In this document: positions 27,615 through 35,291 of the stretch, in pieces
Layout: each line of letters opens with the position of its first letter
How positions within the stretch are numbered: position 1 is the stretch's first letter
Translations under genes and position numbers: made by a program
Notes under the pieces: generated by a model
What the model saw: only the letters and a program-made list of their open reading frames with translations
Database searches by the model: none
Told to the model about the DNA's origin: nothing
NCBI RefSeq assembly: GCF_002835935.1
Contig: NZ_PJCF01000005.1
Location: 558,001 to 622,000 of the forward strand
Direction of reading: 5' to 3'
Source of the DNA: Paraglaciecola sp. MB-3u-78
Lineage (GTDB): Bacteria; Pseudomonadota; Gammaproteobacteria; Enterobacterales; Alteromonadaceae
DNA: 64,000 bases

Positions 27615-29233
27615 TTGGACGTGTTCTCTTGATGAGTCGAGCGAGGGTCGACGAGTAAAGGTGCAAGGCCGAAATCAGCTGGATAATATTTTAAGGCACT
27701 TCTGACCGGGATTGGCGTCATCCCACCCATGGCGCACAATGAAGCCAATTCCATGGTGTCACATAGTTCATTTAATAGGCTCAGTGATTGCTGGCGCTGT
27801 CCTTGGTCGGCATGCACATCTGTGAGCTTGTCGATCACTTCCACGCCGCGCACTGCGCCAATGCGACAGGGGGTGCATTTACCGCAGGATTCTACGACAC
27901 AAAACTCCATGGCAAAACGTGCTTGTACGGCCATATCCACAGTGTCGTCAAACACCACCACACCACCATGGCCAAGTACCGCGTTGATTTTAGCAAATTC
28001 TTCATAATCTATAGGGGTTGACCAGTGCTCAGGCGCTAGGTATGCGCCCAATGGACCACCAACTTGCACACTGCGCATGGGCCGATTAGTTTTACAGCCA
28101 CCCCCCAAATCTTCCAGTAATTCATCTAAGCTCAAACCAAAGGCCAGTTCGAGTAAACCCGGTCGGGAAATATTGCCCGCTAACTGCATGGGAATGGTGC
28201 CCCTTGAGCGTCCAATGCCAAAATCCCGATAAAACTCACCGCCGCGACTTAAAATAATGGGCACAGAGGCTAGAGAGATAACGTTGTTGACGACGGTAGG
28301 CTGGCCGAATAAGCCTTCAATAGCAGGCAAGGGCGGCTTAGCTCTGACTACCCCCCGTTTACCTTCAAGACTTTCTAACAGGGATGTTTCTTCGCCACAA
28401 ATATAGGCCCCCGCGCCTAAGCGTACTTCTAAGGCAAAACGTTTGCCGCTGCCACAAATATTGTCGCCCAAATACCCCGCTGCTTCTGCTCGGTTAATGG
28501 CCATATTCAATATTTTATGGGCTTGGGGATATTCGCTGCGCAAGTAGATATACCCCTGCGTGGCACCCACGGCCAAGCCTGCAATCAGCATACCTTCAAT
28601 CAGTACCAGAGGATCACCCTCCATCAACATACGGTCAGCAAAGGTCCCTGAATCGCCTTCATCAGCGTTACACACAATGTACTTTTGCTCGGAGGGGGTA
28701 TCAAGCACGGTTTGCCACTTGATCCCGGTTGGAAAGGCCGCGCCACCTCGGCCACGTAAACCTGACTCCTTGACTTGTAATACGATTGCTTGTGGGCTCT
28801 GAGACAGCGCGTTTTTTAAGCCTGTAAATCCGTCATGGCGGATATAATCCTCTATATCCAAGGGATCGATCAGACCTACTCTGGCAAAGGTTAAGCGCTG
28901 TTGTTTTTTCATCCAAGGTAGATTGTCGGTTAAACCTAGACACAGCCGATGATTATTGAGCCCAGAAAAGGGTTGTTGCTGGAAAATATCTGCTACATCC
29001 TCAGGCTTAACTGGGCCATACGCGATGCGGCCCTGGGCGGTTTCAAACTCAACTAAGGGCTCTAGCCAAACCATGCCTCTGGTGCCATTTCTTACCAGTG
29101 TTACATCCATGTCAGGCTGTTTGATTAAGTATTGCTGAATACGCTCAGCTACCGCTTCGCTGCCTTTAGACAGCGCACTGGTATCCAGTGACACAAAAAC
29201 CCTATTTGCTATAGATGCGCAAGTGCTATTCAT
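27611..29233 (-). CDS. fdsB: NAD-dependent formate dehydrogenase, beta subunit (FMN/NAD)
   Basis: A 540-residue NuoF-like subunit with an N-terminal thioredoxin-like extension (residues ~1-110). The FMN/NAD region includes LRGRGGAAFPTGIKW and GAGAYICGEETSLLESLEG; the [4Fe-4S] cysteines are CGKCTPCRIG near residue 455. It receives electrons from FdsA and reduces NAD+. Both ends overlap neighbours by 4 bp (fdsG upstream, fdsA downstream), typical of a tight operon. Confidence 0.95.
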   Translation of the reverse strand: MNSTCASIANRVFVSLDTSALSKGSEAVAERIQQYLIKQPDMDVTLVRNGTRGMVWLEPLVEFETAQGRIAYGPVKPEDVADIFQQQPFSGLNNHRLCLGLTDNLPWMKKQQRLTFARVGLIDPLDIEDYIRHDGFTGLKNALSQSPQAIVLQVKESGLRGRGGAAFPTGIKWQTVLDTPSEQKYIVCNADEGDSGTFADRMLMEGDPLVLIEGMLIAGLAVGATQGYIYLRSEYPQAHKILNMAINRAEAAGYLGDNICGSGKRFALEVRLGAGAYICGEETSLLESLEGKRGVVRAKPPLPAIEGLFGQPTVVNNVISLASVPIILSRGGEFYRDFGIGRSRGTIPMQLAGNISRPGLLELAFGLSLDELLEDLGGGCKTNRPMRSVQVGGPLGAYLAPEHWSTPIDYEEFAKINAVLGHGGVVVFDDTVDMAVQARFAMEFCVVESCGKCTPCRIGAVRGVEVIDKLTDVHADQGQRQQSLSLLNELCDTMELASLCAMGGMTPIPVRSALKYYPADFGLAPLLVDPRSTHQENTSK

Positions 29234-29721
29234 GTGAGCTCAACTTTATAGGTCACTAGTGCTTCCAATAATTCGTCAAATTTATTTATGTCCATTTCTC
29301 CGTATATTTTTTCACCAATACGAATAGCCGGGGAACAGGCACAATTCCCCAAGCAATAAACTGGCTCTAGGGTGTATTTCCCATCTTTTGTAGTTTGGTG
29401 ATAATCAATATTCAAACGCTGTTTAATGTCTTTTTCTAATCCTGTTGAGCCCAAGGCTTGGCAGGACTCAGCAAGACATATGGAAATTTTATTTTGTCCG
29501 GGTTTATGCGTTAAAAAATGATGGTAGAAACTGATTACCCCGTGGATTTCAGCGCTGGATTGGTTCAGTGTTGAAGCAATCATAGGCACCACTTCAGGGG
29601 GAACATAACCCAATTGGTCTTGGATACTGTGTAATATAGGCAGCAGAGCACCAGGGAGGGTTTTATGTTGTTCAAGTAGGTTGTTTATTGTATGAATATC
29701 AGCTGTACTGATTGCGCTCAT
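29230..29721 (-). CDS. fdsG: NAD-dependent formate dehydrogenase, gamma subunit
   Basis: A 163-residue NuoE-like thioredoxin-fold protein with four [2Fe-2S] cysteines in CLAESCQALGS and CLGNCACSPAI. It is the electron-transfer subunit and first gene of fdsGBA-(fdhD)-fdsD. It is divergent from the GlxA-type regulator gene over a 323-bp gap. Confidence 0.93.
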   Translation of the reverse strand: MSAISTADIHTINNLLEQHKTLPGALLPILHSIQDQLGYVPPEVVPMIASTLNQSSAEIHGVISFYHHFLTHKPGQNKISICLAESCQALGSTGLEKDIKQRLNIDYHQTTKDGKYTLEPVYCLGNCACSPAIRIGEKIYGEMDINKFDELLEALVTYKVELT

Positions 29722-30044
29722 AGGTATTATTCATGTTGTGACTTTTATACCTCCACCTTAATGCCATTAGTGTAGTATACGTTTAACTGATTAAGACATA
29801 CACATACCCAATTAAGACATGGTTCGGTATACACCAGCAACATTGATAAATAAAAAGATCACTTCATTTATGATAATGTCGTTTTAAGTGCCTATGTAGT
29901 CGTTATTGAAATGTCGGCGTGGTCGCTATTTCACCAGTATTAGCCGTGATAATATCTGCTGTTAATCGGATGAAAATACTGAAGAACTGATTAATAATCA
30001 CTAAAACATAAAATTAATTTGTGCTAAACAAGAGGTATTGATTC
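29722..30044. promoter_or_regulatory. Divergent control region fdsG / AraC-type regulator with 21-bp-spaced direct repeats
   Basis: This 323-bp gap contains two exact ATTAAGACAT copies at 29790-29799 and 29811-29820, 21 bp start to start, bracketed by two GTATAC palindromes (~29775 and ~29831). Repeats two helical turns apart suit AraC/XylS-family regulators such as the one encoded next door. A GTATTAGCC element near 29937 resembles elements before the M19-like gene. No gene-length frame was seen. Confidence 0.6.
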
Positions 30045-31091
30045 ATGTCATCCGCTTCTAATTTATATAATGATAAAAGCAATAAAACGTTAACTATAGG
30101 TTTTTTATTACAGAGTAATTTCACGATGATCGCTCTGTGTTCGGCTATTGAACCGCTACGCATGGCCAATCAGCTGGCTGGCAAAAAACTATATGCTTGG
30201 ACTCTGATTAGTCAAGATGGTCATGCGGTGTTGGCCAGCGACGGTTTAAGTGTCAACGTGGATTGTCGTATTGATAAACACCGTCTCTATGACGCAGTGG
30301 TAGTGTGTGGAGGAATTGCGATTAAAGATACCATCACCAAGGCAACCCTAAGCTGGTTGAACTACTTATCTCGCAATAAAGTGACCTTAGGCGGGATCTG
30401 TACGGGCAGTTACCTCTTGGCAAAGGCTGGCTTATTGGACGGCATTAAATGCACCATACATTGGGAACTCTTAGCCAGCTGGCAAGAGGAATTTCCAAAT
30501 ATCAAAAGTACTAATCAGCTGTTTACCATTGAGAACAAACGTTGGTGCAGTTCAGGTGGCATTGCCCCAATGGATTTAATGTTATGCCTTATCGGCAAAG
30601 CCCATGGTAAAGCATTGCAAATCGCCATTTGTGAGATGTTTAACCATGAACATTTTCGTGATGAGTCTGAGATGCAACGTATTCCATTGCAGCATGTTTT
30701 AGGCGCAAATCAATCCAAATTACAAGAAATCGTCCATTTAATGGAGGCGAATATTGAAGAAATATTAAGTTTGGATGAGCTGGCTTCTTATGTGGTCTTA
30801 TCCAGACGTCAGCTTGAGCGTTTATTTCAGCGATACTTACATTGCTCACCCCACCGCTATTATTTGCAAATACGCTTAACCCGAGCGCGTCAATTAATTA
30901 AACAGACCAATCTGTCCATTATCGAAGTCGCTATTTGCTGTGGTTTTGTTTCTACCCCCCACTTTAGTAAATGTTATCGTAATACATTTAGGATCCCACC
31001 AAGAGATGAACGCGTCAATCGTGGTCTAACATTGCCATCTGAGGCTGCCAGTGAAGAGTCTACTTTTGGTTCAATTCTGTGTACTAGTTGA
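30045..31091 (+). CDS. GlxA/GbdR-type AraC-family transcriptional regulator
   Basis: A 348-residue regulator with an N-terminal DJ-1/PfpI amidotransferase-like domain (residues ~15-200; GGICTGSYLLAKAGLLDG at the nucleophile-elbow position, TIHWELLASW) and a C-terminal AraC helix-turn-helix domain (residues ~225-325; LDELASYVVLSRRQLERLFQRYL, IIEVAICCGFVSTPHFSKCYR). Pseudomonas GbdR, the betaine/dimethylglycine-responsive activator of gbc, dgc and sox genes, has this architecture. Position between the fds and dgc operons supports a GbdR-like role, but other GlxA-type regulators (carnitine, arginine) share the same fold, so a symbol is withheld. Confidence 0.9.
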   Translation: MSSASNLYNDKSNKTLTIGFLLQSNFTMIALCSAIEPLRMANQLAGKKLYAWTLISQDGHAVLASDGLSVNVDCRIDKHRLYDAVVVCGGIAIKDTITKATLSWLNYLSRNKVTLGGICTGSYLLAKAGLLDGIKCTIHWELLASWQEEFPNIKSTNQLFTIENKRWCSSGGIAPMDLMLCLIGKAHGKALQIAICEMFNHEHFRDESEMQRIPLQHVLGANQSKLQEIVHLMEANIEEILSLDELASYVVLSRRQLERLFQRYLHCSPHRYYLQIRLTRARQLIKQTNLSIIEVAICCGFVSTPHFSKCYRNTFRIPPRDERVNRGLTLPSEAASEESTFGSILCTS

Positions 31092-31544
31092 GACTTTTTT
31101 GATGTATATACTGCTCTGCGTAGATAAATTTACTTTACTTATAGTAGGGCTACCTCCATCTATTATAAGTAACCCCCCCTCAAATACTTTGCCTGTGCAG
31201 ATTAAATTTTCTGCTTAGGAAAAATATAATGTGTAGATTAAACAACTTTTTATCACCTGCATGTAGCTAGCTAACCTTTTTATTGTGAAAAACGTAAGCC
31301 CTGGATATCTCAGTTTAGCTTATCTGCGTTCTTTGCCCAGTTGCGTTTATCCGGTTCACACAAATAGGCGTCTTTTAGCAAAGGGAGATATCATATGCGA
31401 CCTTGCCTTTAGAACAAACACGACGTGATTAGCCAATAATGAGTCGTATTAGCCCAAATCAGCCATATTGCCAATGCTAGACTGAATCAAGATTTCTACT
31501 TCGTACAACAGTCAAAAAAGCTTCGGTAATTTGAGGATAAAAGC
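31092..31544. promoter_or_regulatory. Upstream region of the dgc operon with 20-bp-spaced direct repeats
   Basis: No gene in 453 bp. Just after the regulator gene is a 9-bp stem (TTACTTATA 31135-31143, TATAAGTAA 31164-31172) without a T run. Nearer the operon, ATTAGCC occurs at 31428-31434 and 31448-31454, exactly 20 bp apart, inside the wider matches CGTGATTAGCC and CGTATTAGCC. The spacing suits a dimeric AraC-family activator, placing it 90-115 bp before the first ATG. Confidence 0.55.
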
Positions 31545-32525
31545 ATGCAAAACGCACAAGAGTTGCACAGCAACTCCATTATATTTGATGGTTTGGTGAT
31601 CGCCAAATGGAACAGAGCTCTTTTTGAAGATATGCACCGCGGTGGCTTGACTGCAGCCAACTGCACGGTGTCAGTGTGGGACGGTTTTCAGGCGACTGTG
31701 AATAACATTGTCGAGTTTAATCAATTTTTTCAGAACGATAGTGACTTGATTATACCTGTGACTAAAACTTCTGATATAGCACGGGCTAAAGAACTAGGCA
31801 AAACTGGCATCATATTAGGCTTTCAAAATGCCAATGCGTTTGAAGATCAAATCGGCTATGTGGAAATATTTAAAAAGCTTGGTGTTGGTATAGTACAGAT
31901 GGCCTACAACACGCAAAATTTAGTAGGCACTGGCTGTTATGAACGCGACGGTGGATTGTCTGGCTTTGGTCGTGAAATCGTGGCTGAAATGAACCGAGTC
32001 GGCATGATGTGTGATCTTAGTCATGTTGGACCACAAACCTCAATCGAGGTGATTGAGGCATCGACTAAACCCGTGTGTTATTCCCATTGTTTACCCTTAG
32101 GCCTTAAAGAGCACCCCCGTAATAAGTCTGACGAAGAATTAAAATTTATTGCCGATAGAAACGGCTTTATTGGTATCACCATGTTTGCCCCTTTTTTGAA
32201 AAAAGGCATTGATTCTACCGTTGATGACTATGTTGAAGCGATAGATTATGTGATTGATCTAGTCGGAGAAGATTGTGTCGGTATAGGCACCGACTTCACT
32301 CAAGGCCATGATCAAACTTTTTTTGATATGTTAACTCACGATAAAGGCTATGCACGGCGTTTGACTAATTTTGGCAAAATTGTGAACCCATTGGGCATAC
32401 GTACCTTAGGTGAATTTCCCAATTTAACCGCGACCATGTTAAAGCATGATTGGTCAGAGCAAAAAATCCGCAAAGTGATGGGTGAGAACTGGGTAAATGT
32501 CTTAAAAGACGTATGGGGAGAATAG
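31545..32525 (+). CDS. M19 dipeptidase-like protein of the dimethylglycine operon
   Basis: A 326-residue TIM-barrel protein of the renal (membrane) dipeptidase family, matching the type that precedes dgcAB in Pseudomonas (PA5396-like). The start of the barrel reads IIFDGLVIAKWNRALFEDM, without the HxD zinc pair of true dipeptidases; later family segments (MCDLSHVGPQTS, VGIGTDFTQG, KHDWSEQKIRKVMGENW) are kept. There is no signal peptide, so it is cytoplasmic. A peptidase role is therefore doubtful; in this operon it may act on a betaine-related compound. It is the first gene of a six-gene operon, 3 bp before the next. Confidence 0.85.
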   Translation: MQNAQELHSNSIIFDGLVIAKWNRALFEDMHRGGLTAANCTVSVWDGFQATVNNIVEFNQFFQNDSDLIIPVTKTSDIARAKELGKTGIILGFQNANAFEDQIGYVEIFKKLGVGIVQMAYNTQNLVGTGCYERDGGLSGFGREIVAEMNRVGMMCDLSHVGPQTSIEVIEASTKPVCYSHCLPLGLKEHPRNKSDEELKFIADRNGFIGITMFAPFLKKGIDSTVDDYVEAIDYVIDLVGEDCVGIGTDFTQGHDQTFFDMLTHDKGYARRLTNFGKIVNPLGIRTLGEFPNLTATMLKHDWSEQKIRKVMGENWVNVLKDVWGE

Positions 32526-32528
32526 CCG

Positions 32529-33059
32529 ATGACTAGTCACAGTCCAGAAATGCCAATACAAGTAGATGATGAAACGGGTGTGTGGAGCACAGATTCTTTG
32601 CCCATGTTGTATGTGCCAAGGCACTTTTTTGTTAACAATCATATGGCAATAGAAGAAGCGTTAGGCGCTGAAAAATATGCTGAAGTTTTATATAAGGCTG
32701 GGTATAAATCGGCCTACTACTGGTGCGAAAAAGAAGCCGCAGCCCATGGGTTATCGGGTGAGGCAGTATTTGAGCATTATATGAAACGTTTATCGCAGCG
32801 TGGCTGGGGATTTTTTATTACCGAATTTCTCGATTTAAAAGCAGGTAAGGCGCGAGTTCGATTGGAACACTCAGCCTTTGTTTATCAGTACGGAAAAGTT
32901 AATCGCAAAGTTGATTATATGTTTACGGGCTGGTTTGCAGGCGCTATGGATCAAATCGCTGACAGTCTTGGTTATGAGGTTAAAACTCAGGCCATACAAG
33001 TGCAATGTGCTGCCGAAGATGGCTGTGAATCCGGAATTTTTGACGTGTCACCCTTGTAG
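32529..33059 (+). CDS. Conserved protein of the dimethylglycine operon (V4R-like)
   Basis: A 176-residue cytoplasmic protein without signal peptide or membrane segment. The central part (MAIEEALGAEKYAEVLYKAG, SQRGWGFFITEFLDLKAGKARVRLEHSAF) and the C-terminal VQCAAEDGC resemble the V4R/4-vinyl-reductase-like small-molecule-binding fold, and the equivalent position in Pseudomonas is held by a PA5397-type protein of unknown role. Its conserved place between the M19-like protein and dgcA suggests a ligand-binding or chaperone function for dimethylglycine demethylation; that is inference. Confidence 0.75.
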   Translation: MTSHSPEMPIQVDDETGVWSTDSLPMLYVPRHFFVNNHMAIEEALGAEKYAEVLYKAGYKSAYYWCEKEAAAHGLSGEAVFEHYMKRLSQRGWGFFITEFLDLKAGKARVRLEHSAFVYQYGKVNRKVDYMFTGWFAGAMDQIADSLGYEVKTQAIQVQCAAEDGCESGIFDVSPL

Positions 33060-33113
33060 GTACAGACAAACATTTCTAACCAATATTATTACTCAATTCT
33101 GTGAGGGGCCAAC

Positions 33114-35174
33114 ATGGCACAGTTTGACGCATTATTTAAGCCATTAAAAATTAATCAGCTGACAATTCGAAATCGAGTAGTCAGTACCGCACATGCCGAA
33201 GTGTATGCCACTGAAGGCGGCATGACGACAGAACGTTATGTGAAATATTATGAAGAAAAATCCAAAGGGGGCGTAGGACTTTGTATTTGTGGTGGCTCAA
33301 GCGTGGTGTCAATTGATAGCCCTCAGGAATGGTGGAAATCAGTTAATTTGTCCACCGATAGGATTATTCCACATTTTCAAAATTTAGCCGATGCCGTGCA
33401 TAAACATGGCGGCAAAATTATGATCCAAATCACCCATATGGGCCGTCGTTCCCGTTGGGATGGTGGTAACTGGAGTACCCTGGTCAGCCCCAGCGGGATC
33501 CGTGAACCGGTGCATCGTGCAACCTGCAAATCCATCGAGGTTGAAGAGATGCAGCGTATCATTGGTGATTTTGCCAAAGCGGCTGGACGGGCCAAAGCCG
33601 GCGGTTTGGACGGGGTGGAATTATCTGCTGTGCATCAACATTTGATTGACCAGTTTTGGAGTCCAAGAGTAAACCAACGTACCGATGAATGGGGTGGCAG
33701 TTTCGAAAACCGTATGCGCTTTGGTATGGAAGTGCTAAAAGCGGTGCGCGCAGAAGTGGGTCGTGATTTTGCGGTGGGCTTACGTATTACCGGCGATGAA
33801 TTTCATGCTGATGGTCTAAACCACGAAGACATGAAAGAAATCGCTGCGTACTACAATAAAACCGGCCTGCTGGACTTTTTTAGTGTCATCGGCTCCGGCT
33901 GTGACACCCACAATACTCTGGCCAACGTTATTCCCAACATGAGTTATCCTCCAGAGCCGTTTTTACATTTGGCCGCGGGTATCAAAGGCGTGGTTGATGT
34001 GCCGGTCATGCATGCCCAAAACATTAAAGATCCGAACCAGGCACAACGCATTCTTGAAGCCGGTTATGTGGATTTTGTGGGTATGACTCGAGCCCATATT
34101 GCGGATCCTCATTTAATCACCAAAATTAAACTCAATCAGATTGACCAAATCAAACAATGTGTGGGTGCAAACTATTGCATCGACCGTCAGTACCAGGGTT
34201 TAGACGTGTTGTGTATTCAAAATGCTGCCACGTCCCGAGAATCCACCATGCCGCATATTATCCAAAAAACCAGCGGTGTTATTCGCAAGGTTGTCGTCAT
34301 AGGCGGTGGGCCTGGAGGGATGGAAGCGGCTCGTGTGTGTGCAGAACGAGGACACAAGGTTAGCTTGATTGAGAAAAACCCTGAATTAGGAGGACAAATC
34401 ACCATTGCCTCCAAAGCACCACAGCGTGACCAAATTGCCGGGATCACCCGTTGGTTTGCCCTGGAATTGGCCCGTTTGGGCGTGGATGTACAGTTAAATA
34501 CTGCTGCCGATGAAGCTACGATCCGCGGGACGAATGCCGACGTGATTATTTTAGCGACAGGTGCACAGCCCTTTTTGACGCAAAACCCTCATTGGGGTGC
34601 AGCCGAAGGTTTAGTGGTAAGTTCATGGGACATTCTCAACGGCACAGTAGCACCGGGTAAAAATGTGTTGGTGTACGATACTATTTGTGAATTCAGCGGC
34701 TTGTCGGTGGCTGATTTTCTAGCTCACGCCGGCGCACAAGTTGAAATGGTGACTGACGACATCAAACCCGGTGCTGCTGTAGGTGGTACTACTTTCCCTA
34801 CCTATTACCGCAGTTTGTATGAGCGTGAAGTGATCATGAGCTCTGATTTGGTTCTGGAAAAGGTCTACCGCGAAGGGGATAAATTGGTCGCCGTACTGGA
34901 AAATGAATATACCGGGCAGCAAGAAGAAAGAGTGGTTGACCAAGTCGTGGTTGAAAACGGTGTGCGCCCGGATGAACGGTTATATTTCCAACTTAAACAA
35001 GATTCACGTAACAAAGGGCAAATTGATATCGAAGCCTTATATGCAGCCAAGCCCCAGCCCGCTTTAACAGAGGCTGCTGATGGTTATCTGCTTTATCGGA
35101 TTGGTGATTGTGTTGCTCAGCGTAACACCCACGCAGCGATTTATGACGCGCTACGTCTGTGCAAGGATTTTTAG
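33114..35174 (+). CDS. dgcA: Dimethylglycine demethylase, subunit DgcA
   Basis: A 686-residue flavoprotein of the trimethylamine dehydrogenase/old yellow enzyme type. The N-terminal FMN barrel spans residues ~5-360 (FKPLKINQLTIRNRVVSTAHAEVYA); cysteines in CVGANYCIDR and VLCIQNAA suit the [4Fe-4S] cluster; the C-terminal nucleotide-binding half has VVIGGGPGGMEAARVCAERGH. Together with DgcB it demethylates dimethylglycine to sarcosine. A GAGGGG ribosome binding site lies before ATG 33114. It is followed by an intercistronic hairpin at 35219. Confidence 0.93.
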   Translation: MAQFDALFKPLKINQLTIRNRVVSTAHAEVYATEGGMTTERYVKYYEEKSKGGVGLCICGGSSVVSIDSPQEWWKSVNLSTDRIIPHFQNLADAVHKHGGKIMIQITHMGRRSRWDGGNWSTLVSPSGIREPVHRATCKSIEVEEMQRIIGDFAKAAGRAKAGGLDGVELSAVHQHLIDQFWSPRVNQRTDEWGGSFENRMRFGMEVLKAVRAEVGRDFAVGLRITGDEFHADGLNHEDMKEIAAYYNKTGLLDFFSVIGSGCDTHNTLANVIPNMSYPPEPFLHLAAGIKGVVDVPVMHAQNIKDPNQAQRILEAGYVDFVGMTRAHIADPHLITKIKLNQIDQIKQCVGANYCIDRQYQGLDVLCIQNAATSRESTMPHIIQKTSGVIRKVVVIGGGPGGMEAARVCAERGHKVSLIEKNPELGGQITIASKAPQRDQIAGITRWFALELARLGVDVQLNTAADEATIRGTNADVIILATGAQPFLTQNPHWGAAEGLVVSSWDILNGTVAPGKNVLVYDTICEFSGLSVADFLAHAGAQVEMVTDDIKPGAAVGGTTFPTYYRSLYEREVIMSSDLVLEKVYREGDKLVAVLENEYTGQQEERVVDQVVVENGVRPDERLYFQLKQDSRNKGQIDIEALYAAKPQPALTEAADGYLLYRIGDCVAQRNTHAAIYDALRLCKDF

Positions 35175-35218
35175 TCAGCTTGCATGGCGCGACGCAATTT
35201 GCACTCATCACTAGGTCA

Positions 35219-35244
35219 AAGCTGGGGACGTTTGTGCCCAGCTT
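35219..35244 (+). other. Intercistronic hairpin between dgcA and dgcB
   Basis: A perfect 8-bp stem, AAGCTGGG (35219-35226) and CCCAGCTT (35237-35244), with a 10-nt loop lies in the 117-bp gap. No T run follows, so it is unlikely to terminate fully; it may protect the dgcA 3' end or set relative expression of dgcA and dgcB. Confidence 0.6.
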
Positions 35245-35291
35245 GATATTAGCTGTGATTGTTAAAACCCCATCTCACTATAGGTATTGTC

